This document shows positions 1 through 10,453 of a stretch of 64,000 nucleotides of DNA, in pieces. A model generated the notes under the pieces. That model had not been told where the DNA came from, did not search any database, and saw only the letters and a list, made by a program, of their open reading frames with translations. The position numbers and the translations under genes were made by a program. Source of the DNA: Entoloma clypeatum (taxonomy: Eukaryota; Basidiomycota; Agaricomycetes; Agaricales; Entolomataceae); assembly GCA_963565915.1 (NCBI GenBank), contig OY751492.1, positions 4,650,001-4,714,000 of the forward strand, in the 5' to 3' direction. Each line of letters begins with the position of its first letter. Position 1 is the first letter of the stretch.

Positions 1-3000
1 GAGCATTCCGTAGAGGAAGGCTGATGAGACGTCCAACAGTGTCATGAACCACCCTTCAAGGGCTGTCAATGCCAGTATCAGTCGGACGGTTTCATATCTT
101 ACGACTGGTGAGAAGATCTGATCAAAGTCGATCCCTTCCACCTGCGAGAAGCCTTTTGCGACAGTCGGATTTTTCGTTATAAACCCATTTGTTCCTTAGG
201 GCTTTCCTCCCTGCAGGCAGGGGTACTAGCTCCGTGATCACCCCGCGGCGTTTGAGCATGTCTAGTTCTTTACATTCAGCCGCATACCAGTCTTCTTTAT
301 TTGGAAGAGGGTATATGTCTTTATGGGACATTTCAACGATGCCAACTTGGGCTGATATCGCCTCCATCAGGAGGTCATTCATCCATGCCGTTTGACCGCC
401 CAATCTCCGTCTTCGATCTAATTTTTCAAGATCAGACGCTGGAGTGTCTTCCCCATAGATGCTTCCTGGCATCTTCCGAACTCGTCGTTCCCTGATCGGT
501 CGATCTGGTACTTGCTCGGGTTCCGGAGTGGGTACTCGCGGTTCATCATCAGGCTCACTGGCAGGCAGTTCGTTGTCTGATTCAGGTTGATCCTGTTCAA
601 TGGGAACTGGGATATGAGGTGTTTCGTTGTGACTATCGTCATCGTTGCTGCCGGGAATGAGATCCTCAAACTCATCAGCCGGCTCTAGGTTTTCCATTTC
701 TGGGTGGTTTTCTGGCAACGGGTCAATGTGGCATCTAGGGTACTTGCTTTCATCAAAGATAGCTTTCCCGCCCATGAAAATCGTGTTGGTTTCAGGATCC
801 ATGAAGCGGTATCCTTTGACCCCTGGTTTTGATCCGAGATAAATCATCAATCGAGATCTTGACTCCAGGGAGTTTCTGCGTTTTTCTTTTGGGATATATA
901 CGTATGCTTGGCATCCGAAGACTCTGACGCTGGACAAGTCGGGGATCTCATTGGTCACCCTGAAATAAGGGGTTTTCCATTCAAGACGCCGCATGGGGGT
1001 TCTGTTGTATAGAAATGCTGCATGTTCCAAACAGAATTCCCACCACATCGGCGGTAGACATGCGTCAAAACGCAATGCCTGAGATTTTTCCCACAGAGTT
1101 CGATTTATTCGTTCTGCTCTACCATTCTGCTGATGCTGATATGGGAGTGTGACGTCGATCAGAATTCCATGATCGGCAAGTACATCCTTGTATTCATCGA
1201 ATTCTCCACCTCCATCAACCCGCCATTTTTTAGGGGTGGCGGCGAATTGATTCTGGATCATCGCAAGGAATTGTTTCAGCGCCGTGATGGCGCCTGACTT
1301 TTTCCTAAGCAAGACGACCCAGACATGGGAAGAAAAATCATCCAAAAAGGTAAGGAAATATTTGTACTTGTGGTACGATGCCGTGGATATCTGTTTCAAG
1401 TCCGAATGGATCAAATCAAAGGGTTCGACAGCCCTTGTCACCGAGTTAGGGTAAGATTGATTCGGCATTTTCCCTTTTAGACACCCCGTGCAGCTTTCCT
1501 GTGATTTCTCACGTACTAACGTTTTGGGTACTCCTTTGGTACTGGTGGGAATCTTATTGAGCGCTTGGTCATTTGGGTGGCCAAGGCGTTTATGCCAGGT
1601 TTCGACCGTGATTTCGCTAGAGATCGCGTGGATTTGGTCATAGCGTATTTCAGTGTCTAACCAGTAAATGGTTTGTCCGATGAAATGAGGCGAAAACTGT
1701 ATTTTGTTCAGCCCTTTAGAGATATTAATTTCTCCGCGCATTCCATCAACTTTGTAACCATGGTTAAGGAAGACGCCTAGGGACAATAGACGTGTGTCCA
1801 TATCCGGAATATAAAATACCGGTCGTAGGAGATGGGTTTTAGTTTCCCCATTTAGGGTATGCCGTACTGGAACAGCCCCAACCCCGAGAATTTCCAGTTT
1901 CTTTCCCTTTGCAGCTGTTTGGACAAATCGCTTAGCCTTGAGAGGCCTGTAATACGCGAAGTCTTTGAACTCATGGGTAAAGTGTAATGATGCGCCGGAA
2001 TCTAAGATCCACTGAGCGCGTTCTCTCTCTTTGCAGTGTGTGCAGGACGCGGAATGTTTGATATATTTTTTGTACAGATCATCGCTAAAGAGATCTATAC
2101 TATCTGCATCGGTACTAGCTAATATGTATTCAAACGTCTGTGTGTGATTATTAGCGTTTCCCATTTGGTCAAGTTTGAGAGAAATATGTGACGAACGGTC
2201 AAGTTCAATCAGCCCATCTTCGAATTGTTCCGGCCCCATCCGCTCGCTTTGATGGTCTATATCCATCATTTTCAGCGATTCTTCTATCAACGGGGCTACG
2301 CGACGCTGTTTAGCCGGCCTTTCGTCGATGTCAGGAATGATGGTGTCTAGGATACGAAGATTCGATCCTGAGGGGCGAGCACCAATGCCGCGCGCGAGTT
2401 TGCGGACATGGTCGTTCTTTTTCCACACGGACGGTTTTCCAGAAGGAAGCCCGGTGTACTGTGACGGAGGGGGGTTCATTCGTTGCAGGAGCGACTGCAT
2501 TTTTGCGGAATCAGGCTGTGCGGTACTTGTCGTTTTCCCGCGACCAGTGACGGTGGTGAAGGATGGCGGCAGAAGAGGAGGGAAGTGGATGGCGGGAGCA
2601 ACAAACTCAACCGTTTCTTCCACATGGTCGGACGTGTTGTCCGCATTGTTAGCGCTTTTCTTCTGATTGCGCCAACGTCCCTTTCCCTTCTTCTTCTCAG
2701 AAGCGGTACTTGGGTCGGCCGAGTTGGGCTGCTCGTCAGCATCGTTCTGCGAGGTACTCGGCTTCTGCTGCCTTTCCCATTTGGGGTCCTGCCCCTTTCG
2801 CTTTGTCCCGGAGATTTTCCGGGCCTGCTCGTTGGACGTACGAGTGGACCCAATCGAATACTTGCGCCGGTATTCTGATATGATGCTTTCCGCGATGGCT
2901 TTGTATGTGAAGTCGTCGGCGTCATAGACCTGAAAGAGGGCGGTGGAGAGTGACGACCAGGCGTCGGGAATTGCATTTGCCAGGATCATTGCCTGCATCA

Positions 3001-3517
3001 GATTGGGGACATCAAAGTTCGAATCGGCGAGCCGAGCGAAAAGAGACCCCAGGCGTTCAATTTCAGGGACGGGGTCACGTCCAGAGAGCTTGTAGGTGGC
3101 GGCGGCCTTGAAGTCGCCGAAGATGACAGCCGGGGATACCTTGGAGTAGGCATCCTTTAATGACTTCCAGGCGTCTTTTGAGGAAGTGGCGTCCTTGATG
3201 TGGCGTCTGATCGCCTCGGAGACCTTCAGGCGTATCGCCCCAAGAGCTATGTCATCGTCCCTGATCCAGGCTTTTTCTTCCTTGCGGAAGCCGGGCTGGT
3301 CAACAGTGGTAACCAGCACAGGGTGAGCAGCAGCAGTGGCCCCAGGGGTGGAGACTGTGGTGGTGAAGTCGGCGATGACAGGGCGGGGGATGTCGCCAGA
3401 AACAAGGCGCCAGACTCCTTGATGGAGGAGGTAAGACTTCATTTTCTCGGCCCAGCTCCGGTAGTCGATGCCATCAAAGGCAGTGATTGTGTCGAGGGCA
3501 GAACGAGAGGTAGACAT
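1..3517 (-). pseudogene. Gag-Pol polyprotein of copia A1, broken in RT
   Basis: One open frame runs from the ATG at 3517 (starts MSTSRSALD) to 122. In order it holds a UBN2-like Gag core (about residues 1-230), a basic Lys/Arg/Gly tail without any CCHC knuckle, an aspartic protease (DSGAS near residue 505), a GAG-pre-integrase HHCC region (WHKRLGHP near 640), and integrase with its three acidic residues (D in LIHSDLK, D in DGGGEF, E in NGRAERINRT). The frame is lost near 162. Against copy A3, about 21 nt are replaced by 1 nt (net loss about 20 nt), just after the RT-entry motif NKWVYNEKSD. RT sequence then resumes in another frame to the window edge (1-121). Inactive as a full polyprotein unless supplied in trans. 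Confidence 0.9.
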
Positions 3518-3863
3518 TGTGAATGAATCTAAAAAGGGTTCTCAATCAGTGATGTGTTATGAATATGATTCGAGAAAACAATTGAATGATTCCTTATGAC
3601 ATATTCCCTTCAGGAATAGCGGTCATGGGAAAACCCTTTATATGTCAGAAACGTATAAGGTGCGATCAACGTTTCCACATGGAGTGTACTAGGTTAATCC
3701 CCTTAGGGACGTCTCATGACAGGTACTTGTCGTAATGACGTTCCCAGGTTCATGTGTGAAGAAGTAAGACTCAGAACCTAGATCTTTCGATCGGTTCTTT
3801 GCCAACCAGGGTAGAGTGGGCAGGTACTCGCTGTTGCCAGCGTTTCCCAAGTCCCTCTGCTAT

Positions 3864-3878
3864 CCGGGGCCCATAACC
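3864..3878 (-). other. Primer-binding site of A1 (initiator tRNA-Met anticodon arm)
   Basis: The 15 nt next to the LTR read GGTTATGGGCCCCGG on the element strand. This is complementary to the anticodon arm of eukaryotic initiator tRNA-Met (CAU anticodon followed by AACC), not to a tRNA 3' acceptor end. It is the half-tRNA priming arrangement known from Drosophila copia. Confidence 0.75.
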
Positions 3879-4188
3879 TGTTGAAGTTCCACCTGGGCGC
3901 TAGCCACAGGTGTACTGAGCAACACGGCTACAGTGGAAGTACTCTACGATACCGCTATAGTCACTTACATGGTTTGGAGGGGGGTAAGGCTGGTGAGAGC
4001 GGTTGAGGCTGGTGAGAGCGATGGAGCTGGTTAAGAGTCAAGAGACAACTTGTTGGTATTGACAGTTTCCTGGTCTTATATACTGTACTACTGTTTGTAC
4101 CAACCAAACAAGTATGTAATGAAGATATGTAAGGTCATGTGATGTAATCTAATCTAATCTAATCTACGTGATGGGAAAAGTTTCAACA
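3879..4188 (-). repeat. 5' LTR of copia A1 (310 bp)
   Basis: Begins TGTTGAAG and ends TTTCAACA on the plus strand, giving the TG...CA ends of a copia LTR. It matches the A3 LTRs and A2's 3' LTR in inverted or direct sense. Near the U3 end it has four tandem copies of a TAATC-type 5-mer (about 4145-4166). The CACGTG box seen in the other copies has become CATGTG here. The TATA-like box TATATA lies near 4076. Confidence 0.9.
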
Positions 4189-4310
4189 AAGGGTTTTCCC
4201 GTGACCGCTATTCCTAAAGGGAATATGTCATAAGGAATCATTTAATTGTTTTCTTGAATCATATTCATAACACATCACTGATTGGGAACCCTTTTTTAGA
4301 TCCATCTACA

Positions 4311-7300
4311 ATGTCTACCTCTCGCTCTGCTCTTGACACCATCGCCCCCTTTGACGGCATTGACTACCAAAGCTGGGCCGAGAAAATGAAGTCCTACCTC
4401 CTCCATCAAGGAGTCTGGCGCATCGTCTCTGGCGATATCACCCGTCCCGAAATCGCCGACTTCACCACTACGGTCTCCACTCCCGGTCCCACCGCCGCTG
4501 CTCCCCCTGTGCTGACTACCACGGTCGACCAGCCCGGCTTCCGCAAGGAAGAAAAAGCCTGGATCAGGGACGACGACGTAGCCCTCGGGGCGATACGCCT
4601 AAAAATCTCTGAGGCGATCAGACGCCACATCAAAGACAGTACCTCGGCGCTTGGCGCATGGAAAACGTTGAAAGACGCCTACTCCAAGATATCCCCAGCT
4701 GTCATCTTCGGCGACTTCAAAGCCGCCGCCACCTACAAACTGTCTGGACGCGACCCCGTCCCTGAAATCGAACGCCTGGGGTCTCTCTTCGCCCATCTCG
4801 CCGATTCGAATTTTGTCGTCCCCGATCTGATGCAGGCAATGCTCTTGGCCAATGCGATTCCCGACGCCTGGTCATCACTCTCCACCGCTCTCTTCCAGGT
4901 GTACGACGCCGATGACTTCACATGGCAAGCCGTCGCCGACAGCGTCATCTCGGAATACAGGCGCAAGTATTCGGTCGGGTCTACTCGTACGTCCAATGAG
5001 CAGGCCAAGAAAATTTCTGGGACAAAGCGAAAGGGGCAGGACCCCAAATGGGAAAGGCAGCAAAAGCCGAGTACCTCACAGAACGACGCTGACGAGCAGC
5101 CTAACTCGACCGACCATAGTACCGCTTCTGAAAAGAAGAAGGGAAAAGGACGCTGGCGCAATCAGAAGAAAAGCGCCAACACTGCGGACAACACGTCCGA
5201 CCATGTGGAGGAAACGGTTGAGTTTGTTGCTCCCGCCATACACTTCCCTCCACCATCCTTCACTACCGTCACCGGGCGCGGAAAAACGATGAGTACCGCC
5301 CAGCCAGACTCTCAGCGGATGCAGTCGCTCCTTCAGCGAATGAACCCGCCTCCATCCCAGTACACCGGGCTTCCTTCGGGCAAGCCGTCCGTGTGGAAGA
5401 AAAACGACCATGTTCGCAAACTCGCGCGCGGCAGTGGTGCTCGCCCCTCAGGGTCAAATCTTCGCATTCTGGATACGATTATCCCAGAAGAAGACGAAAG
5501 ACCGTCCAAGCAGCGTCGAGTCACTCCGCCGCTGGACCAAACCCTTAGGATGATGGACATAGACCATCAAAGCGAGCGGATGGGGCCGGACCAATTCGAA
5601 GATGGGCTCATTGAGCTTGACAGTTCGTCATCTTCCTCTCCTAAATCTGACCAATTAAGGAAAGCTAATAACACCTCCTTACAGACGTGTAAAATATTAG
5701 CTAGTACTAGTGCAGAATGTATGGATCATATTGACAACGATCTATATAAAAAATATACAAAGCACTTTGCGTCATGCACACACTGTAAGGAGAAAGAACG
5801 TGCACAATGGATCTTAGACTCCGGTGCCTCGTTACACTTTACCCATGAGTTCAAGGACTTCGCGTACTACAGGCCTCTCAAGGCTAAGCGATTTGTCCAA
5901 ACAGCTGAAAAGGGAAAGAAACTGGAAATTCTCGGAGTTGGGGCCGTTCCAGTACGGCATACCCTAAATGGGGAAGTAAAAACCCACCTTCTCCGACCTG
6001 TATTCTACATTCCGGACATGGACACACGCCTATTGTCCCTAGGCGTCTTCCTTAATCACGGTTACAAAGTAGACGGAATGCGTGGAGAAATCAACATCTC
6101 CAAAGGACAGAACAAAATACAGTTCTCGCCTCACATTCTGGGACAAACCATTTATTGGTTAGACACTGAAATACGCTATGACCAAATCCACGTGATCTCT
6201 AGCGAAATCACGGTCGAAACCTGGCATAAACGCCTTGGCCACCCAAATGACCAAGCGCTCAATAAGATTCCCACCAGTACCAAAGGAGTACCCAAAACGT
6301 TAGTACGTGAAAAATCACAGGAAAACTGCACGGGGTGTCTAAAAGGGAAAATGCCGAATCAATCTTATCCTAACTCGATGACAAGGGCTGTCAAACCCTT
6401 TGATTTGATCCATTCGGATTTGAAGCAGATATCCACGGCATCGTACCATAAGTACAAATATTTCCTTACCTTTTTGGACGATTTTTCATCCCATGTCTGG
6501 GTCGTCTTGCTTAGGAAGAAGTCAGGCGCCATCACGGCGCTGAAACAATTCCTTGCGATGATCCAGAATCAATTCGCCGCCACCCCTAAAAAATGGCGGG
6601 TTGATGGAGGTGGAGAATTTGACGAATACAAAGATGTACTTGCCGATCATGGAATTCTGATCGACGTCACACTCCCATATCAGCATCAGCAGAATGGTAG
6701 AGCAGAACGAATAAATCGAACTCTGTGGGAAAAATCTCAGGCATTGCGTTTTGACGCATGTCTACCGCCGATGTGGTGGGAATTCTGTTTGGAACATGCA
6801 GCATTTCTATACAACAGAACCCCCATGCGGCGTCTTGAATGGAAAACCCCTTATTTCAGGGTGACCAATGAGATCCCCGACTTGTCCAGCGTCAGAGTCT
6901 TCGGATGCCAAGCATACGTATATATCCCAAAAGAAAAACGCAGAAACTCCCTGGAGTCAAGATCTCGATTGATGATTTATCTCGGATCAAAACCAGGGGT
7001 CAAAGGATACCGCTTCATGGATCCTGAAACCAACACGATTTTCATGGGCGGGAAAGCTATCTTTGATGAAAGCAAGTACCCTAGATGCCACATTGACCCG
7101 TTGCCAGAAAACCACCCAGAAATGGAAAACCCAGAGCCGGCTGATGAGTTTGAGGATCTCATTCCCGGCAGCAACGATGACGATAGTCACAACGAAACAC
7201 CTCATATCCCAGTTCCCATTGAACAGGATCAACCTGAATCAGACAACGAACTGCCTGCCAGTGAGCCTGATGATGAACCGCGAGTACCCACTCCGGAACC

Positions 7301-9030
7301 CGAGCAAGTACCAGATCGACCGATCAGGGAACGACGAGTTCGGAAGATGCCAGGAAGCATCTATGGGGAAGACACTCCAGCGTCTGATCTTGAAAAATTA
7401 GATCGAAGACGGAGATTGGGCGGTCAAACGGCATGGATGAATGACCTCCTGATGGAGGCGATATCAGCCCAAGTTGGCATCGTTGAAATGTCCCATAAAG
7501 ACATATACCCTCTTCCAAATAAAGAAGACTGGTATGCGGCTGAACGTAAAGAGCTAGACATGCTCAAACGCCGCGGGGTGATCACAGAGCTAGTACCCCT
7601 GCCTGCAGGGAGGAAAGCTCTAAAGAACAAATGGGTTTACAACGAAAAGTCCGACGGGCGCCTGAAAGCACGCCTCGTTGCAAAAAGGATTTTCACAAGT
7701 AGAAGGGATCGACTTTGATCAGATCTTCTCACCAGTCGTAAGATATGAAACTGTCCGACTAATACTGGCATTGACAGCCCTTGAAGGGTGGTTCATGACT
7801 CTTTTGGACGTCTCATCAGCCTTCCTCTATGGAACACTCCGTGAAGTCATCTACATGCGACAGCCTGAGGGCTACATAGTAAAAGGGAAAGAACACCTCG
7901 TGTACCAACTATTCAAAGCTCTATATGGACTTAAGCAGGCCGCATTAGCCTGGTGGAGGGAACTTGATTCCTCCATGAAAAAGCTCGGCTTTGTCCGGCT
8001 TCACTCTGATGCGGGAGTTTTCATTCACAAAAGTACCAACGGGGAAATTGTAATTGCCGTCATCTATGTCGACGACTCTGCTTTTCTCGGCACAAACCGG
8101 GAATATACGCTAGAAAAGAAGAAGGCCTTCATGACAACATGGGAATGTAGGGATCTAGGTCATCTAGTGCCCGATGGGAAACCCAAGGAATTTCTCTCAA
8201 TCCAAATAAGGCAACGTGGGAAGAGGATCTTCATTGATCAAGTACCTTACCTTGAGAAAATTCTGGCACGCATGGGGATGAGCGAATCTAATGCCACCCA
8301 TACCCCACTCCCTACGGGCTACAAACCCATGACGTCCGAAGATGAACCCAATGCGGAACTCCGATCTAAGTACCAATCCGTCATCGGATCACTCCTATAT
8401 CTAATGATCGGAACGAGGCCTGACATCTGCTTTGCTGTAATCAAAATGTCCCAATTTTCTGCAAATCCCACCAAACGCCATTTAGAGGTGGCTAGGGATA
8501 TTTGCAGATATTTAAAGGCAACAAAAAATTACGCAATCATGTACGATGGGGACTCAGGGAAAGGGATCTATGCATTCACAGACTCCGACTGGGCGTCAGA
8601 TGAAAACACGAGGAGGTCTACCACCGGCTTCTTCATATCACTGGCGTCTGGAGCGATAACATGGGTATCATCGGCGCAAAAGACCATCGCCCTCTCTTCT
8701 ACAGAAGCAGAGTATATGGCGCTATCAGATTGCAGTCGTGCAGCAACATGGCTGAGAAGCATGCTTGCCGAACTTGGAATGCAGATCGGATCAGTACCGA
8801 TCTATGGAGATAACAACGGCTCCGTCTTTATCGCATCCAACCCTGTAACTGAGAAGCGATCCAAGCACATTGACGTGCGATTCCACTTCGTCAGAGAAAA
8901 AGTCTCCGAAGGAATAATTACGGTCGAATTCATCGAAGGAGTGAATAACCCTGCAGACCTTTTAACTAAGAATCTGGGGAAAATCCTCTTTTCCAAGTTT
9001 ATCCCATACTTCGGATTGATAAAAAACTAG
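4311..9030 (+). pseudogene. Gag-Pol polyprotein of copia A2, one frameshift in RT
   Basis: The ATG at 4311 matches the start used in A1 and A3; an upstream in-frame ATG at 4254 is in the leader and not conserved as a start. Frame 1 runs to 7718: Gag, basic tail, protease (DSGAS near 5818), HHCC region, integrase D-D-E, then the RT entry. Frame 2 resumes at about 7678 and carries the rest of RT (YVDD near 8067) and RNase H (TDSDWAS near 8580, STEAEYM near 8700), to a stop at 9028-9030. Against A3 there is one extra nucleotide near 7681-7690 (A-run, then GGATTTTC). This lies inside RT rather than between gag and pol, so I read it as a mutation, not programmed frameshifting. Confidence 0.9.
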
Positions 9031-9103
9031 GCGAAACAGAGTACCTATATATATGTGGGAAAAAGTAAGATGTATTTAGAAGTATGTACTAAATATGGGG
9101 GGG

Positions 9104-9412
9104 TGTTGAAACTTTTCCCATCACGTAGATTAGATTAGATTAGATTACATCACGTGACCTTTACATATCTTCATTACATACTTGTTTGGTTGGTACAAAC
9201 AGTAGTACGGTATATAAGACCAGGAAACTGTCAATATCAACAAGTTGTCTATTGACTCTTAACCAGCTCCATCGCTCTTACCAGCCTCAACCGCTCTCAC
9301 CAGCCTTACCCCTCCAAACCATGTAAGTGACCATAGCGGTATCGTAGAGTACTTCCACTGTAGCTATGTTGCTCAGTACGCCTGTGGCTAGCGCCCAGGT
9401 GGAACTTCAACA
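9104..9412 (+). repeat. 3' LTR of copia A2 (309 bp)
   Basis: Starts TGTTGAAAC right after a G7 polypurine tract (9097-9103) and ends CTTCAACA. It contains CACGTG next to GATTA tandem repeats in U3 and a TATATAA box. The following ATGGG (9413-9417) is the expected target duplication, with its partner outside the window. Confidence 0.92.
9211..9217 (+). promoter_or_regulatory. LTR TATA box (family A)
   Basis: TATATAA sits about 108 bp into the LTR and is conserved in A3. By position it would set the U3/R boundary. Family knowledge plus sequence; the transcription start is not shown. Confidence 0.5.
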
Positions 9413-9413
9413 A

Positions 9414-9524
9414 TGGGAAGGATATGGCCCAGAAGAGAACACATGGGAACCACGAGCTAATGTTCAGAACGCTCAAGATTTGATCCGTGATTTCCATCGG
9501 CAAAACCCGTCTCGACCACAATAA
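9414..9524 (+). pseudogene. Chromodomain C-terminus of Ty3/gypsy integrase
   Basis: Translates to [13 protein letters not shown] followed by about 23 residues and a TAA at 9522-9524. The pattern W-x-G-Y-x(3)-E-x-T-W-E-P is the core of the chromodomain found at the C-terminus of chromovirus integrases, where it guides insertion to histone-marked chromatin. The first aromatic strand of the domain is missing because copia A2 inserted just before the tryptophan codon. Only the tail of the Pol protein is visible. Confidence 0.85.
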
Positions 9525-9658
9525 AAGACGAGTTCTCAAAAACCCATGACAGTATCGACCTCATCAGTCAAACACACACCGAGTTCCCCGCTCTAGTCTT
9601 CTCCCTGCCCAATATAGCCACCCCATTCTTCTTTTATCTCTCAACCATCCTCACCGCC

Positions 9659-10030
9659 ATGTCAAACACCATCGTCACCTCCACCTCCACCACCGACATC
9701 AATCCCGCCATCGCCGCCCTCATGAATGAGGCACTCTCCATGAGAAACCAAATCCACGCTCTCGAAACTTCCCTTGCCGACCTCCTCCATCGCCAGATGC
9801 ATATCCGGCTCCACTCGCTGTCCAACCTACCCGTCGCCCCGAGTCCCGAGGAAAAACAAATTCTCGGAAACTACACCAGCACCCTCGTGATTGAGAATCG
9901 ACGTATTCGGCTGGCTATCAAAGGCCTCGAACTCGCCGTAGCCATCAACAAGGAGTTGATATATGATTGGAGCCTCAAGGAAAGTCCGAACTGGTCCGAT
10001 CCCGGCAACAACGAGGGATGGGGACAATGA
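9659..10030 (+). CDS. Accessory ORF between chromovirus pol stop and 3' LTR (123 aa)
   Basis: ATG at 9659, stop at 10028-10030, 135 nt after the integrase stop and 34 nt before the LTR. It therefore lies inside the chromovirus, in the position where some retroelements carry an extra 3' gene. The protein is mostly helical: heptad-like Leu/Ile spacing between about residues 17 and 50 and again 68-105 suggests a coiled coil. There are no Cys, no membrane segment and no recognisable enzyme motif. It starts MSNTIVTSTSTTDINPAIAA. Function unknown; a structural or oligomerising protein would fit. It could also be a non-functional relic. Confidence 0.55.
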   Translation: MSNTIVTSTSTTDINPAIAALMNEALSMRNQIHALETSLADLLHRQMHIRLHSLSNLPVAPSPEEKQILGNYTSTLVIENRRIRLAIKGLELAVAINKELIYDWSLKESPNWSDPGNNEGWGQ

Positions 10031-10064
10031 CTCTGTGAGGACACAGAGCTTGAGGAGGGGAACA

Positions 10065-10453
10065 TGTTACGGACTTACCGGTTTGTATGTTACGCACTTT
10101 TCCCTTGCATTGTACCTTCGTTATTTCTTTGACTCATCGGACCGCTTATTCATTTACCTTTACTCTACCATTCTCCTTTAGTATACTTCGCTCCCGCGCT
10201 GACTAACACTCCGCAGTAGGGATTACTCAGTCCGCAGTCGTCTGACTCACTTCGCACTGCCTTTCTGCAGTTACTGACTCATCCGCACTGCCTTCCGCAG
10301 CTACTGACTCACTCGCTACCGCTCGTAGCCAGTACTATATAAACCCCATGTACCATAGCTACATTCCTTAGATTTAGCAATCACTTTGCTCTTCGCCTTT
10401 CCACTTTCCTGCATACTCTGCCCGAACCTTGGAACGGTTTGTTAAGCATAACA
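10065..10453 (+). repeat. 3' LTR of chromovirus (about 389 bp)
   Basis: Starts TGTTACGG just after a purine tract and ends GCATAACA, giving short imperfect inverted ends. A TATATAAA box lies at 10336-10343. The left half has several short direct repeats of the type CCGCAG...ACTGACTC (about 10210-10310). The right border is supported by LINE coding resuming directly at 10454. No second LTR is in view to confirm the borders. Confidence 0.65.

Larger units (their letters stand above)
1..4188 (-). mobile_element. Ty1/copia element A1 (family A), left end outside window
   Basis: Minus-strand LTR retrotransposon. Visible in element order are the 5' LTR (right end), a primer-binding site, an untranslated leader, and gag-protease-integrase-start of reverse transcriptase. 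The rest, with the 3' LTR, lies left of position 1. Domain order (integrase before RT) makes it copia-type. Right after its LTR, at 4189, the sequence continues inside the leader of a plus-strand sister copy (A2), so A1 is read as inserted into A2's leader. The predicted 5-bp target duplication AAGGG is at 4189-4193; its partner would lie outside the window. Confidence 0.9.
4189..9412 (+). mobile_element. Ty1/copia element A2 (family A), 5' end displaced by A1
   Basis: Plus-strand sister of A1. It starts abruptly at 4189 within the leader; the same leader sequence is intact in A3, where it is preceded by PBS and LTR. The missing 5' LTR, PBS and leader start should lie left of A1, outside the window. 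It contains gag-pol, a polypurine tract of seven G before 9104 and a complete 3' LTR. Its right flank (ATGGG at 9413) enters a chromodomain reading frame, so it inserted into a Ty3/gypsy integrase gene. Confidence 0.88.
9413..10453 (+). mobile_element. Ty3/gypsy chromovirus, 3' part
   Basis: Right part of a chromodomain-carrying LTR retrotransposon: chromodomain end, stop, about 130 nt, a 123-aa ORF, a purine-rich tract (10051-10060) and an LTR from 10065. Everything upstream is displaced by A2 and lies left of the window. The LTR's right end abuts LINE ORF2 coding sequence at 10454. The chromovirus therefore inserted into the LINE, and CATAG (10454-10458) is the likely target duplication. 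Confidence 0.75.

Noticed and set aside
4145..4167. TAATC tandem units as a microsatellite or CRISPR-like array
   Set aside because: Four 5-bp units without spacers, part of every family-A LTR; no CRISPR features anywhere in the window.
4189..4200. A1/A2 head-to-head join as a product of copia self-integration
   Set aside because: Possible, but simple nesting of A1 in A2's leader explains the exact LTR end and the internal start of A2 without extra steps. A left flank would decide.
4599..5560. Several long minus-strand frames opposite gag of A2 (and plus-strand ones in A1 and A3)
   Set aside because: Shadows of GC-rich gag coding; they recur opposite every family-A gag and have no own features.
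7678..7718. Programmed frameshift in A2
   Set aside because: It lies inside RT, and A3 is open there with one nucleotide less, so it is a mutation.
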